This document shows, piece by piece, positions 49,731-62,000 of a stretch of 64,000 nt of DNA. Made by a program: the position numbers and the translations under genes. Position 1 is the first letter of the stretch; every line of letters starts with the position of its first letter. The stretch spans positions 10,758,471 through 10,822,470 of the forward strand of contig NC_049979.1 in assembly GCF_000003815.2 (NCBI RefSeq). The letters run 5' to 3'. This DNA comes from Branchiostoma floridae. Its lineage: Eukaryota; Chordata; Leptocardii; Amphioxiformes; Branchiostomatidae. The notes below the pieces were generated by a model. That model did no database searches. It was given only the letters and a program-made list of their open reading frames with translations, and was not told the origin of the DNA.

Positions 49731-52700
49731 ATGGCGACGAGCAATGTCGAGTTTTACGCAAAACTTCAACAACTTCAAGACCACCTACATGCCAGGTATT
49801 TACCGACAGTTAACTACAAATGTAACACATGCTTTCTAGACGTATCTGTGCAATGATCTAGTCAGGAAGGGGCACACTGTGTTGCGATATATACCGTCAA
49901 CTGGGCCGTGGGAACCATGGCAACAACATAGTTTATAGCACTCGTAGAGTCGTACTCGTAGTTATATTGATTTGCACTTGAACATTTCCTGTTCCTTTTC
50001 TCCCATAGTGAAGAACGCCGTTTGCAACTGGAGAGGCAGATGAACTCATATATGAAGTCGGACAAAAGGCTGTGAGTGTTTTGTGATATTTGACGTCGAT
50101 TGTTCTTATCTTTGATACGTAGTTGTGATAATTTCATTCATTGTGCTGTCCTGAAAATAATTTCAAAGAAATTTTTGCTGGTCCTGTTTACTTGCTTCAG
50201 TGATTGTGACCTAAGGCCTGTCAGTTACATTAGTTTGTTTGGAGTTAGATTACATACCTGGTCCATTGCTCGAAACAAGTGCAAATTATAACATAACCAT
50301 GCGCAACACCTGTGCACATGTACAGACACCATGCATGTTTAACTTTAATTATCTGTCTCTAGTCTACACTTCTACTAGTATCTGTATTAAGAAAAAGCAT
50401 AACAGACAAAAATGTTCCCTTGAACAGGGCAAGGCTTAGGGCGAGTAAGCTACAGGCCTATTGGACCAAGCTGTGTGAAGACGAACAGAAGAGCCGAGTT
50501 CGGAACGAGCAGCTTCTGAAGGACTTCAACAGGGTGGAGAGTCATGTCAGCACGCTGTCAGCCAAGACAGACAGGCTCAGGGAACTCAAGGTGATATGTA
50601 ATGGACTCTACCCAGAAATCAAGTCCATTGTTATGTTGTATGAACATAGGTGAAGGGAGAGTTAAATTCCACCAAGTCTGAAGAGCAAGCACATTTTGCC
50701 AAACTCCAAAGTTGCTCTATGATCATACAAAGATGGAGCAGCAATAGTATTTCATTGCTTAGGGGGGGCTTTTAAAGCCTGTGCACTGACTAGAAACCTT
50801 CAGTATCACAAATTATACAATTGCAATGTCAGACATCATCCTGACATATGTTTAAACTTTTATGAGAAAGGAAGATAATTCTCCATACTCTTGATTCTTA
50901 CTATTCCTAGTAAACTATTCTCAGTGTTGTCCTGATTTTCCATCATTGCTTTGTTATTTTCTTTAATGCATAATAATTTTTTACATCAAGTTTCATATCT
51001 CTTTCATTTGCAGAAACAATATGAGGCGCATATAGAGCGACTGTTCCCAAGATGGAGAGAGCAACTGGAGAGAAAACGACAAGACAAGGTATGGTCAAGG
51101 ACAGAAAGAAAACTTTTGTGACACAATTGTGACACATAAATACATAGGCTCTTGTTTAAATGTTTAATGCTAGGCTGCCCGTTGCATCAGAAGTTTGCAA
51201 TGTCATTAACAGAATCTTCTGATTAACCTTATTTCCTGCTGTGAAATGATAATGATATGATTATGACATTGTGTACCCTTCATTCATAGCTCACAGCTCA
51301 GAAGGCTCAGCCTCCTCAAGCAGCAAGCCATGACACAAGGACTCAGCCAATGGGCTATGGACCTCACACTACAGACCCTAGAGGGCCGCCCTATCCCCTC
51401 TCTAACTCTGGACCAACAAATAATGTACCACCAGGGCTGCATCAATCCAGTCCACAACAAGGACATGCACCACCTGTGCTGGCCTACCCAAATATCGGTC
51501 CCATTAGCCATTCCACACCACATCCCATGCCCTACGGTAATAACACAGGACTACCTGCAGCTGGTCAGCAAGGTCATTCTGTGGACAGCCCAGACAACTG
51601 GACAGTCCACCCACAACAGCACAGAGAAACCGTCCCACAGTGGATGCCTCAACCACAATCAGCAGATGTCCCCCCGCACTCATCAGTAGGTAGGGGTGAT
51701 TCACACACCTCAGCTGCAAATTACCAAGAGCCTTCTTATGGTGACAGGAGACAGAGAAGCCCTGATGGAGGCTATGATAGCAGGCGACCGATGGTGAGGT
51801 CAGCATCATACTCAGAAGAACAAGAAGTACCAACTGAATATGACGATGCACAGAGAGGAAGATACGCAGAAAATGCCAGTAGAGAAGTTTCTCCTCGAGT
51901 CCAAAGGACGAGTCCCAGAGGAAGTCAACAGGAGAGAAGGAGTGCAAGAGAGGAAGCACCGCAAGATGAAGGCGACATAACGCCTCGTAGAAAGAAGATT
52001 GGTTCTCCGAGGAGAACTGGGGAATCTCCAAGGCACAGTGCTGATAAACAGCAAGGTATTATCTATAAGTTTGTTTCGTCAGAAACTAAAAAGAAAAACA
52101 ATGTTTATTTTGAAAGTGACCAACTCATAAAGCTGTTGTTTGTGTTGGTGGGATTGTTACTGCCATATTTTTAATGTTCACCCTGCTGTCACTCAAGACA
52201 AGTTTGGTGCCAAATGGTCACCTTAGTAGGCTGGTTGATAGTGCTTTGTAAGCTTATGCCAATTGTCGGTTCTCATGTCCCCTTTCAGCTTTTCGTGACA
52301 TGTCACCAGAAAGAGACTCCCCTCCCAAGTCCCCTCCAAACAATGGAAATGACAGTGACATTGACAGTGATCTAAGCCTTCCACTCAGTGAGAATGGTTA
52401 CACCAAAGCCAAGACTGGCCCCTCCAGCCCTGTTCCCTACTCCTCCACCAAGGGCAGTCCCACCGTGTCCCCGGGTCGGGACACCACATTCCCTCCCGAC
52501 TCCCCCAGATCTGCCGGCAGGGACATCAGCTTCACGCCTGAGTCAGTCAGGACTGCGTCCGTGACCCCACACGACCTCCCAGACTCACCTCCATCACCTG
52601 CCTCACCTGATCAGTCAGAACGGGATGTACCACTGAGTATGGAGGGGTTGCTGGTGTTGCTGGACGTCATTGAGGAGGCGTTGCCCAGGTTACGAGGAAG

Positions 52701-55700
52701 AGGAGGGCTGTATGGAGGAGGTGACTTGGACCCAGAGCTGGCAAGGGAAATTATTGAGTACGTGACCTTGGTTTCTTTTTAACATCCATATATCATCATC
52801 CTTCAATACTACTAGGTTGGCCACAAACTTTGCAAAACTCCATTCCAATATAGAATATCATCAGTCATTTTACTTTCGACACTATGAATCTCTCCCTGGC
52901 CCATGTTGTTCAGTTCAAAACTTGCTGGCCAACCACCTGGCATAACCAACTACATACAAGCTAAGATCCTCTTTTCTGCAGCAACCACCTCTCTCACCAA
53001 CCATCCTTCCTCAGTCCCTTGAGTGGTTGTTGAGACCAAGTTTGCCTGTCTTATGCCATCAGGGATGCTAATTCAGGAGGCAGCCCCCATGACGAGGACC
53101 CTGGTGTGCTGAGTGCAGTGGTGAGTCGGGAGCTCCCGCGTGTCACCAGCGCTCTGCCTACAGGCTGCCTGCTCACCGACAAGCTGCTGTCTGGGCGCAT
53201 GGCCCTGGTGGATGACGTCAGTGTCAGGTAATGAACATTCTCATATTTATGCAGCATATCCACTCAGTTTCTGTATTAATTAATGAAGCAGGCAGGTGGT
53301 AAGCACCATTTGAATTTCAATGGAACATAGCTCAAGCATACGTGGAGGTTTGTGTTTCATCAGCAACTTTTTAAGTGTTCTGCCATTCTATTCTTTGAGC
53401 TGTAGACATCCAATAATGCTTGTTTGAAAGAGTTAAAGGAATCTTGTAATTTCTAAAAACACTTGAATGAAATGCAAATAGGGACACTCGCATGGCTGTG
53501 GACATAGCAATGGCGCCATATGAAAATGATGTAGATAATTATGGCCAAATAGCTATATTATATGACATATTCTCCATAACTTAATTATTTTTTTGCTGTT
53601 CCTTAGATTCTACTTCTATTAGGCCTAGGAAAAAAAATGTTGTGTTTCCTGTTTCAGTCCTGAAAAAATTAGAGTCGGTAGGTAGGGATTATCTTTTTTT
53701 TCTTGTATTTTTTTTTTTTAGGCTGGCCAAAATTCTAGTGATACATATTTACAATACAGTTGAACAAAGTAAACTGAAATGTATGATGACACTTGTCTTT
53801 CAATGTCAAACTTTAATTTTGTGCATGATAGATACATTTATCCTTCGTTAGATGGGACAAGCAGTGTTTTACTTCAATAGAAAGCAGGCTAAACAAAAAT
53901 TCTAACTGGAAGCTATGTGACTCCACTGCCCACCCAAAAAAAAGTCTAGGGTCGGCAGGTTTTTTTAGGGTAGGTAGGGAAACAGGAAACACAACATTTT
54001 TTTTCCTAGGCCTTATTATAAATTGAAGAATGAATATGGCATGTAACCATTGTGTAATTGATTCTCGTGTTGCCCTGATATTGATGATGTATTCAGAAAA
54101 GGTCCTTCTGAGGATGGAATAAGCATGCTGAGCATATGAAGTGTTGTCCGCAGGTCCAGTCTGTACTCCCACTCAGTCCCCCTGTGGGATAGGCTGGTCC
54201 AACACTTCACCCTGCTGGTGCGGCGGGGAGTCATGGAGGCGGAGGACATCGCAGACGTGTTCTCACCGCTTTTAGTCAAACCTGGGTCCACTCTGGTGCA
54301 GAAGGTAGTTATGTCTATTATAGATTTCTTTATTCTGTTTAGGTAAAGCTAAGGAACACATTCTTGGTGGGAAAGTTTTTTTTATAAATGATACAGTACT
54401 AGTACTAGTTTTGTGTACACAGTCACTGGTGAAAGATAGTTGATGCTATCGGGAACATCTGGCTTCTCTAAACTTGGAGACTTTATCCAGTTGTTTGATT
54501 CATTTTGTATGATGAATGTTGTCCTTGTTTCCCCCCAGGCTGCCGAGCTTCTGGCGATTGTGGTGCAGGGCTGTGCTGGTAACCAGACCCTGGCCGACGA
54601 CCAGGGGAGTGAGTCGGCCACGTCCTCTGCCTCCCTCCCCATCCCATCCTCCCCTGACCCTCCCAGGGGCACTCAGCACAAAACTCCCGCCATAGTCAAT
54701 ACAACAGGAAAGAGAGGTACATGTACTAGGTTTACTCATATATCAACACAAACACAAGGTTTCTGAGCCAGTCTACAAATTTCAGAGATGATGAAGATTT
54801 TTAATGTTGGCAACCACCGTAATGATTGTAAACTCAAGTTCTTGCAAAAACAAATTGAACCAACAGGTGCCCAAAATACCTCGTTATATTGTAAATAATG
54901 AAATATTTCAGTGATTTCATTGAACATGTACTCTGTCTTACTACTGTACTACCATATTGTTCAAACTACAAATGCAAGAATGTGAAGGACTCCTCCCCTC
55001 TGTAGTCTCTCTTATCTTATTTTTTTAATCAATTTACAGTAGTCTATCTTGTCTTGTAGCTCCTAGCAGGGACACAGAGGAAAGTGATGAGGATGGAGAC
55101 AGCTTCTTTGACAACAAGGTCCCTCTCACAGGTCTGTCATTTTCTACTTCTGTGTACTATTTCCTTCCACAAACTGTCTTTATTCATTCACCCTATGATA
55201 GTATGAGTCTTTCATTGATATTACCCTAGTGTAGGTACGTTCTTAATCTACGCATACTTCTTGGAGCACTGATGTACAGTTATTTTATATTCTATGACAG
55301 TTTTGTGTCATGCCAAAGGACACTTAATCAGTTCTGATTTGATACTATAGATTAGTTCTATAGCTGTATCTTCTGATACTTGTGAGTACAAATGAATGCA
55401 ATCTTTTGTTGGTGGATTCATTGATTATTTGTTTTCAAATTATCACACTTATTAAGTATTAAGAAAGTTCTAACGGGGCTCTCATGGTAGAAGCTTGGCA
55501 CAGAGGGCTCTTAGAAGTAGATTTACATGTTTATAATTAGCTACTTGTGTTTAATTATGAAAGAATGACCAATCTTATGCCTGCATTGTGTTTCTAATGC
55601 ATGTTAAGATGGACACGGGATGGCTATAAATTTGGATGTGAAAACCTCGCATGAGGATGGTAAGTTGTAGATCCCACTAGAGGTAGAGGGTTGGTTTGCA

Positions 55701-58434
55701 CTGGTAGGTAGTCTGTTCTACGTAGGGACTAATTTGACATGTAGGTCATTACGACGGTTAGAACACCTTTCTCATAGCTATTTTAAAGCTGCACTTCCTC
55801 TATCTACTACAGAAATCAATGCCTTCACCCTTCGCTGCTTCAAAAACATGGCGCTAGAATTTTCTAATTAAGGTACCGCATCAAAAATCCTTGTCTCTCT
55901 TCCTTATTTACTTGTGCAAAACTTTCTGTATTTCTTCAGTTAGTGATTTCAGTTAGTGAGAACATTTTTGTGTGGAAATTTCAGTAACATTACTGATACA
56001 ATCTGCTTTGTATTTTGTTGGTTCACAAAGTTCTTTGTACACAACTAAAAAGTTATTACTGCATAACAATTTATTTGTGACCGGGCAACCTTTGATACCA
56101 TCCTTGGGAAGAAGACGACGCCTGTAGCTCCCGATCTTCACACTTGCAGAATGTACTTCTCGCTCTCCAAGTGTCCCACAGTTTATCAAGCCTGGTTTTA
56201 AACTCATTAACAGACTTGGCGTCTACAACCTCCTGTGGCAGGGTGTTCCATTTGTTAACCACCCCGACACTTAAGGACTGAGCTCTGACCCTACATGTAT
56301 TCCTAGCCAGGGGTACCTTGAGTTTCAACCTATGTCCCGCGTTACGTGCCCAGTTTGTAGTGTGAAGAAAGACTCAAGGGGTATTCTCTCCAAAACCTTA
56401 ACTAACTTGAAGAGTTGTATCATGTCCCCCCTCATTCTTCTGATCTGCAGGAAGGGCAACTTAAATGCCTTTAGCCTCTCCTCGTACGGCAAGTTCTTAA
56501 GATTTTAACTAAGACCGAAGCTGCAGTGCAAAGAACCCAGTATTACCCAGAAGGGTGACAGACGGTCTAGGTAGTGATGATGAAAAAGTAATGTCCGACC
56601 ATTTTATCTCAAATAAACTCAATGAACAGATAAGCTACTCTTCCACAGACAGGTGCTTCATGTATTATATGTACAGTATTCACAGGGTCATTAGCAATGG
56701 CAAGTATAATGAACAGGGGACTGCAGTTTATCATATCTAACAGTACTGGACCCTTTCCAGTGGGGTGAGCAACACGCCTGGGATTCAAACTCACAACTTC
56801 TTGGTCCAGAGGCAGTGTTACAAACCATTGGACTCTAGCCTGGTCGCCATCCAATTTGTACCGGGGCTTCTTACACTCACTGCCCTGAAAGAAAGATCTG
56901 GTTGTAATAGGATGGCACCAAAGCTAACTGTACTACACATGTTACAGTAATTATTTGGTCACATATAAAGAACCTAGTTAACCAGTGATTGAGCACCAGT
57001 TGACGGATGTGGTGTATGTTGTGCAGACACAGCTGCCTACCAGAGCCTGATGCGCAGCAGCCTCCAGCAGCAGCCAGCAGCCGACCTGTCTGAGGAGGAG
57101 CTGGAGGCAGACAGTGATCTGGACGGGATCGAGGCTGCACTGTCACCTCATCCGACCTCTACAACAGTCAGGTAGCACAGAAACTCTTCTTTTACATTTG
57201 CATGCTAAGATAGGTGTTATTGAAGCAACATGTGAAGTACATGTACACCAGTCCACACTTGATACACGTTGACACACGTTCATATATATTAAATGTGATA
57301 TGTGAAATGTGTTCAAGGATGTCTCTCCACATGTTTATAGATTCATCAGGACTTAAAGTTGAATCACGTAATCTGTCTTTGTTAAAATTTGTCAGACCCT
57401 TACAGCCTTCCTTCTTCTCTCCTGACCTTAATGAAAATCAGACAGCAGACTTTTCATGAATATACAAAGATGCAAACAAACTTTCAGGTCTACACACTAA
57501 TACATAATTGTACTGGTGGAAATAAGATACTAATTTCTGCATACCGTATAGCAATGACATATTAAATGATGTTATGAAATGTTTGCAGAGCTGGTGGTGG
57601 TAACCTGGGACTTAACCTCAGCCATGACGGCTCGTTAGACCTTGACAGCCCAAGGAGACGAAGCGGCCCCTCCTCCCCACGATCACCGCTCCACAGGCAG
57701 CCTTCCCACGACGACAGCTCAGTCTCCTCCTCCCCCACCCAGTCCCCCCGCTCCCCTGCAGGGTATGTACCCTCTGCCATGGAGAAGAGCACCAGGTCCA
57801 TGGGTTCCACTGGTACTGAGGGCACAGCAACAGGCCCGAAGAGGCCTAAAGGTAAAAATGATTACTCTAAGGATGAGGCCCAATGTAGAAAACTGGATGT
57901 ACATACTGCACAGTTCTCTCCTATCCTGTTGCCTGCTTCAACTGAACTGAACATACTTGCTCTTTATTCACCTATACTGTAATTCTCTACATATCACGTT
58001 TTACTGATGCGCAATGTGTGACCAGTTGTGGACGAGTTCCCATTTACCACTTCAAGTAAAACACATTGCTACAAAAAGACTGACACTCCGTAACAGCTGC
58101 TGTATTGTGTATTTTAGATGTGCAACTGAATACTACCAATAAGTACAAATGTAGAACCACACACATTTCAACACATGCTTTTTGCATGGATTTTTCCAAC
58201 AATTGTGGGACTGCACTCACCTGACTGGGGAACACCAATTACAGTATTTACTTAGAATTGTACATTCCTATTTGATACACATATGGAGAAACCAGTTTAA
58301 GCAGTCTAATTAGAAGTGTGTTCTGCCCTGCAGGTTTCTGGGGGGAGTCGGATGATGATGTTGATGATCTGGCCATCAGCACAGGGAAGCAGGACCAGTC
58401 TGGAGAGGACGATGACTTTGACTTCTACGGTTGA
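49731..58434 (+). CDS. KIZ: Kizuna centrosomal protein
   Basis: Thirteen exons keep phase and give about 891 residues: 49731-49795, 50009-50071, 50428-50590, 51014-51088, 51290-52055, 52289-52757, 53063-53227, 54154-54304, 54539-54716, 55060-55131, 57027-57171, 57589-57851 and 58334-58434. The N-terminal coiled coil (VEFYAKLQQLQDHLHASEER, QMNSYMKSDKRLARLRASKL, LCEDEQKSRVRNEQLLKDF, KKQYEAHIERL) lines up with human kizuna. The acidic end FWGESDDDVDDLAI...DDDFDFYG resembles the human terminus. Kizuna is a PLK1 substrate that stabilises pericentriolar material at spindle poles. The middle is Ser/Pro/Arg-rich and disordered, with many SP sites. The product is longer than the 673-residue human form, mostly in exons 5, 6 and 12. 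AATAAA at 59011-59016 is a likely polyadenylation signal. Confidence 0.88.
53621..54013. mobile_element. 393-bp TIR element in KIZ intron 7 (TATT target duplication)
   Basis: Perfect terminal inverted repeats of about 36 bp begin aggcctaggaaaaaaaatgt at the left and close with cctaggcct at the right. TATT flanks both ends (53617-53620 and 54014-54017). Both inner ends contain a ggtaggtaggg-like motif. It is non-autonomous, with no coding region. Confidence 0.88.
55950..56520 (-). pseudogene. LINE reverse-transcriptase 3' fragment in KIZ intron 10
   Basis: On the minus strand the frames read NLPYEERLKAFKLPFLQIRR, RGDMIQLFKLVKVLERIP and then SVGVVNKWNTLPQEVVDA with KSVNEFKTRLDKLWD. This is the typical C-terminal end of non-LTR retrotransposon polymerases. 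A stop codon after HVTRDIG and the lack of upstream domains show a 5'-truncated, decayed copy. It is antisense to KIZ. Confidence 0.85.
56740..56865 (-). mobile_element. tRNA-derived SINE-like element (antisense in KIZ intron 10)
   Basis: Read on the minus strand, a B-box-like GAGTTTGAATCCCAGG (about 56777-56792) follows a tRNA-like head. No complete cloverleaf is visible. It lies just downstream of the LINE fragment. Confidence 0.5.
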
Positions 58435-59082
58435 ACTGCTCAGCACAAACCACCAACCATCAGATCCATGTCACTCTTAAGTCACTGACAAAACGATAGC
58501 GGATTCTAGATGTATCTGAAATGTCTTACTGTTTAAAATCTTTTATTACCTGGACGTATAACTGCCATTGAGGCATTAGCACTATATTACAGCTTCTGTC
58601 AGCCTAATGAATGTCAGCTAATTTCAAACTCTATGGGACAAGAGTTATGCCACTGGGTTGATACGTTTCTTATAGATTAAAACAACTACCAGTACATAAA
58701 TGTTCAATGGTGCAACAGTATAATTGTGTTTCAGAAAAGGGACATAGTTAAGACACTGGCAGGTTGAGATGGAGAAGAATGACTGAATGTTCATACTATA
58801 TGTAGTCTAGAATGACATTCATTTTCTTATATGGGTCAAGATGATTGCCTGGCATCCATCCATGTGACACCATCATAGTGTGTGTGCAGTTTTGCCATTG
58901 GAAGACAGGTGGGGCTGTTGAGATGCTGTCATAGATGAATTTGTAGAAAGTATTTTCTTAAACTATCCTTTTTCTTCAAATATACCATACCATGACATGA
59001 CAGCAAATACAATAAAGCTTGTGATGCAAAGATGATGATTTTGAGGTTAGAATTCAATTTGACAGCACGTGACTTTGAAAGT

Positions 59083-62000
59083 TCACTGGAAGTCATCTGT
59101 GTTGGTTGTTGGGTACAGCAAAGTGTCCTTTTTACTCAGGAGGGATTCTCGCAGGGTCTTCATCCGCTCCTCTATCTCCTCTATACTCATCTCCTGCAAA
59201 AGAGGATAAAAGACAGTTAACCATTTTTTCACTGAATATTTAGGACATTTCTTAAAAACAGAACGACTACTGAAAGTGCAAGGAAGCATCATCTGACTGC
59301 AGTAACCTATTTGGTAAGTCAATATCATGTAGCACTCATCAATGGCATGACAGGACTGCACCCACCATTGATGAACACAGTCTGAGATTGGAGCAAACAT
59401 AGTACACATTCCCTACCATCAGATGTGAGAGGGCATGGTCCCTACATGGTTTGCTCATGGAATATTATCTAGAACAACCTGTTAATAGTCTTCAGTGGCA
59501 AGGACCATGTGCATAAGCAAACAGCAATAGAAATTACCCCCACCTGATGGATATGGCTGCCTGGCTCCTGCTTTTGGAACTTTATAGCTGGCTGAAATAA
59601 CAAGTTATAGAGTCGGTTTTATTAGGTAACATCAATATTATTTTCATACTGGTGAACTCAATGTTGACCACAAACAAAAGTCATCATCACTGAAGTTGGA
59701 GATAGTCCAATACACGGGCCTTCCCAACCCCCAGATATAAACCAGGAAAATAGTATGGCAATCACCAATTTTTTTGCTCCTTTTCTTTATTGCACTCACT
59801 ATTGTTTCAGTACCATCTGCTGCACTAGTGTCTGGCACCTGAGAAGGATGCCCCTGAAGAGGGCTTTGCCCAGTAGAGCAAAAAAGAAAAGCATAGAATA
59901 GCTGCAGAATAGAATAGCTGTAAAACCCAGTGAAGAGAAGATTGACTCTCACCCCCAGCTGGAAGTACTCAGGTGACAGTCCCTCCAGGTGCAGGATGCG
60001 ATTCTCCAGCTGCTTCAGCCGGCTGTAGATATCTGTGTTTACCAATGTTCCTGTATGGAATACATGGCATTAGCTGTTACTAAACCATGCTTCTAGGAGA
60101 CTGGTCTAGATGCCTACACAGGCTCCCAAGGAAATTTGGCCCTGAGTTACTGGTAGACCTTGATCAGGGACTAAATCGGGGCGGGGCCTATGGTAACATT
60201 TCTGTAGGAGTATGTTGGCCCTGGAGCTGGTCTGTGTAGACCCTAGCTTCCAGGCTACTAGAAGCCCTTCCACTGGTAAATCACCGCTGACAGCAAGATA
60301 TTGTGTTCAGTAGTTCAGAAAATGTTGCAAATAGGCACAACTTTGCCTATCAAGGACATACTGACCTGACTTGACCTTAAGATGAGACTCCATGTTTCGA
60401 AGCCGTTCCTCTATCCCCTCTGACACAGCTGATGATGTGGACGGCACGGCTGACGATGTTCCAGGCTCCAACTTCACGACTGTCTGTGATGGAGTAGTGG
60501 ACCTGGGCACAGGTACCTGTCTGGTCTGGGGTCCATATGGGTTCACTACTCTGCAAACTGAGGGAAATATAATAATGTAGAGACTGTTTGCTGCCTCTTG
60601 TATGATCAGCCTCAGTTGTAAAACCTCTGTATGTAAAAGAGCCCAACACACTTATCCAGGACAGTCAGAATAACCCGGTGTGCTTGGCTAAAAACACAAA
60701 CATTTCACTACTATCACAGCCAAAGCTGGTATGTTACATCGGAGGTTATACTGGCTTTATCAATACAGATACAAATACTACCAACATCATACATGGATTA
60801 CTTGAAAAACATTGTTTTACCACAGATGAGAATGACTGCTCAGATTCTCTGTGCTCACATACTAACTATGGTAGTACTGGTATGCCATTAGGCTGGGCAT
60901 AATCATAATGTCAAACCTGATTGTTTGAACTTGTTTCATCTATTTTTTTCATTGTCATAAACTTGAACATCTACTGATTGTACTGACCTCTGATGTGACT
61001 CCTGCCTACCCTTGGCTGGTACACAGCATCTGTCCGGGCACAGCTGAAGTCTGGCTCAGGAACACTTCCACCTTCTGTGCGGAGAAAGAAAAAACAGATC
61101 TTAGACTACAGTGTCTACCTTTCTATTATGATTATTTCCTTAGATAATGAGTAGTTACTATTGACAGACTTGACTGTATGTGTTCATGCAGATCTGTGAA
61201 GTGCATGTAAAAGGTTGCTGTATGTAAGCAATAGGAAGGGATTAAGTTTCAGGCAGCATACCTGGCAGGCTGGGTTTGACGGCCCCAAACTCTCTTCTGT
61301 TGTTCTCATCAATCTCTGTCTGTTTCCTCTGCAGGAAAGCCTGGATTCTTCTCTCAATCTGTGAGAAGTATGGATACAAAGAGCAATGGAGACATCAATC
61401 CCAGAATGCCACCTTACAGAGCGAATCGTTGTCTCAGTTCAAATTTTAAAGGCCTCTCGTTATTCTACATGCCAGGGGCTTTAAACCTCGACATTCCACC
61501 ACAACACATCACACTGCACATGTGCACATGTGCAAACTGGCTTGTAGGGAAGAAAGAGTTTTAAAAAAGAACACAAAAGAAATTAAGACAAGTGAGCTTC
61601 ACACATTTAAGTTAAAGACATTAATACCTGCAAATGGTTGAAAAAAGGGCAATACTAGTAGGAGTACTAAATGTTACAAGAACAGGCATAACATGATGCA
61701 CTAGACCCTTAATTCTGCTTAGAGATTAGCTATCATAGATACTAGTAGATATTATATTACTACAACACAACACATGATCACCCACCTCTGCTTTGCTTGC
61801 CTTGATCTGCACCAGGTTGGGGTCTACTTCAGGGCGGGGCTGCTGAGGTAAATCCCCCAGTCTACAGTCAGGGAACTCTTCTTTTACAGCTGAAAGAAAA
61901 AAAAGTTTATGATGCTGTTTACAATTGTGCACAATATATGTACCTTAGATTAGTTTAATCATGTTGGTAGTTCAATATCCTTATTTTACAACAAAAATAT

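Noticed and set aside
51504-52031. 175-codon minus-strand frame in KIZ exon 5
   Set aside because: It is antisense to a Ser/Pro/Gln-rich coding exon whose plus frame is supported by splice phases on both sides.
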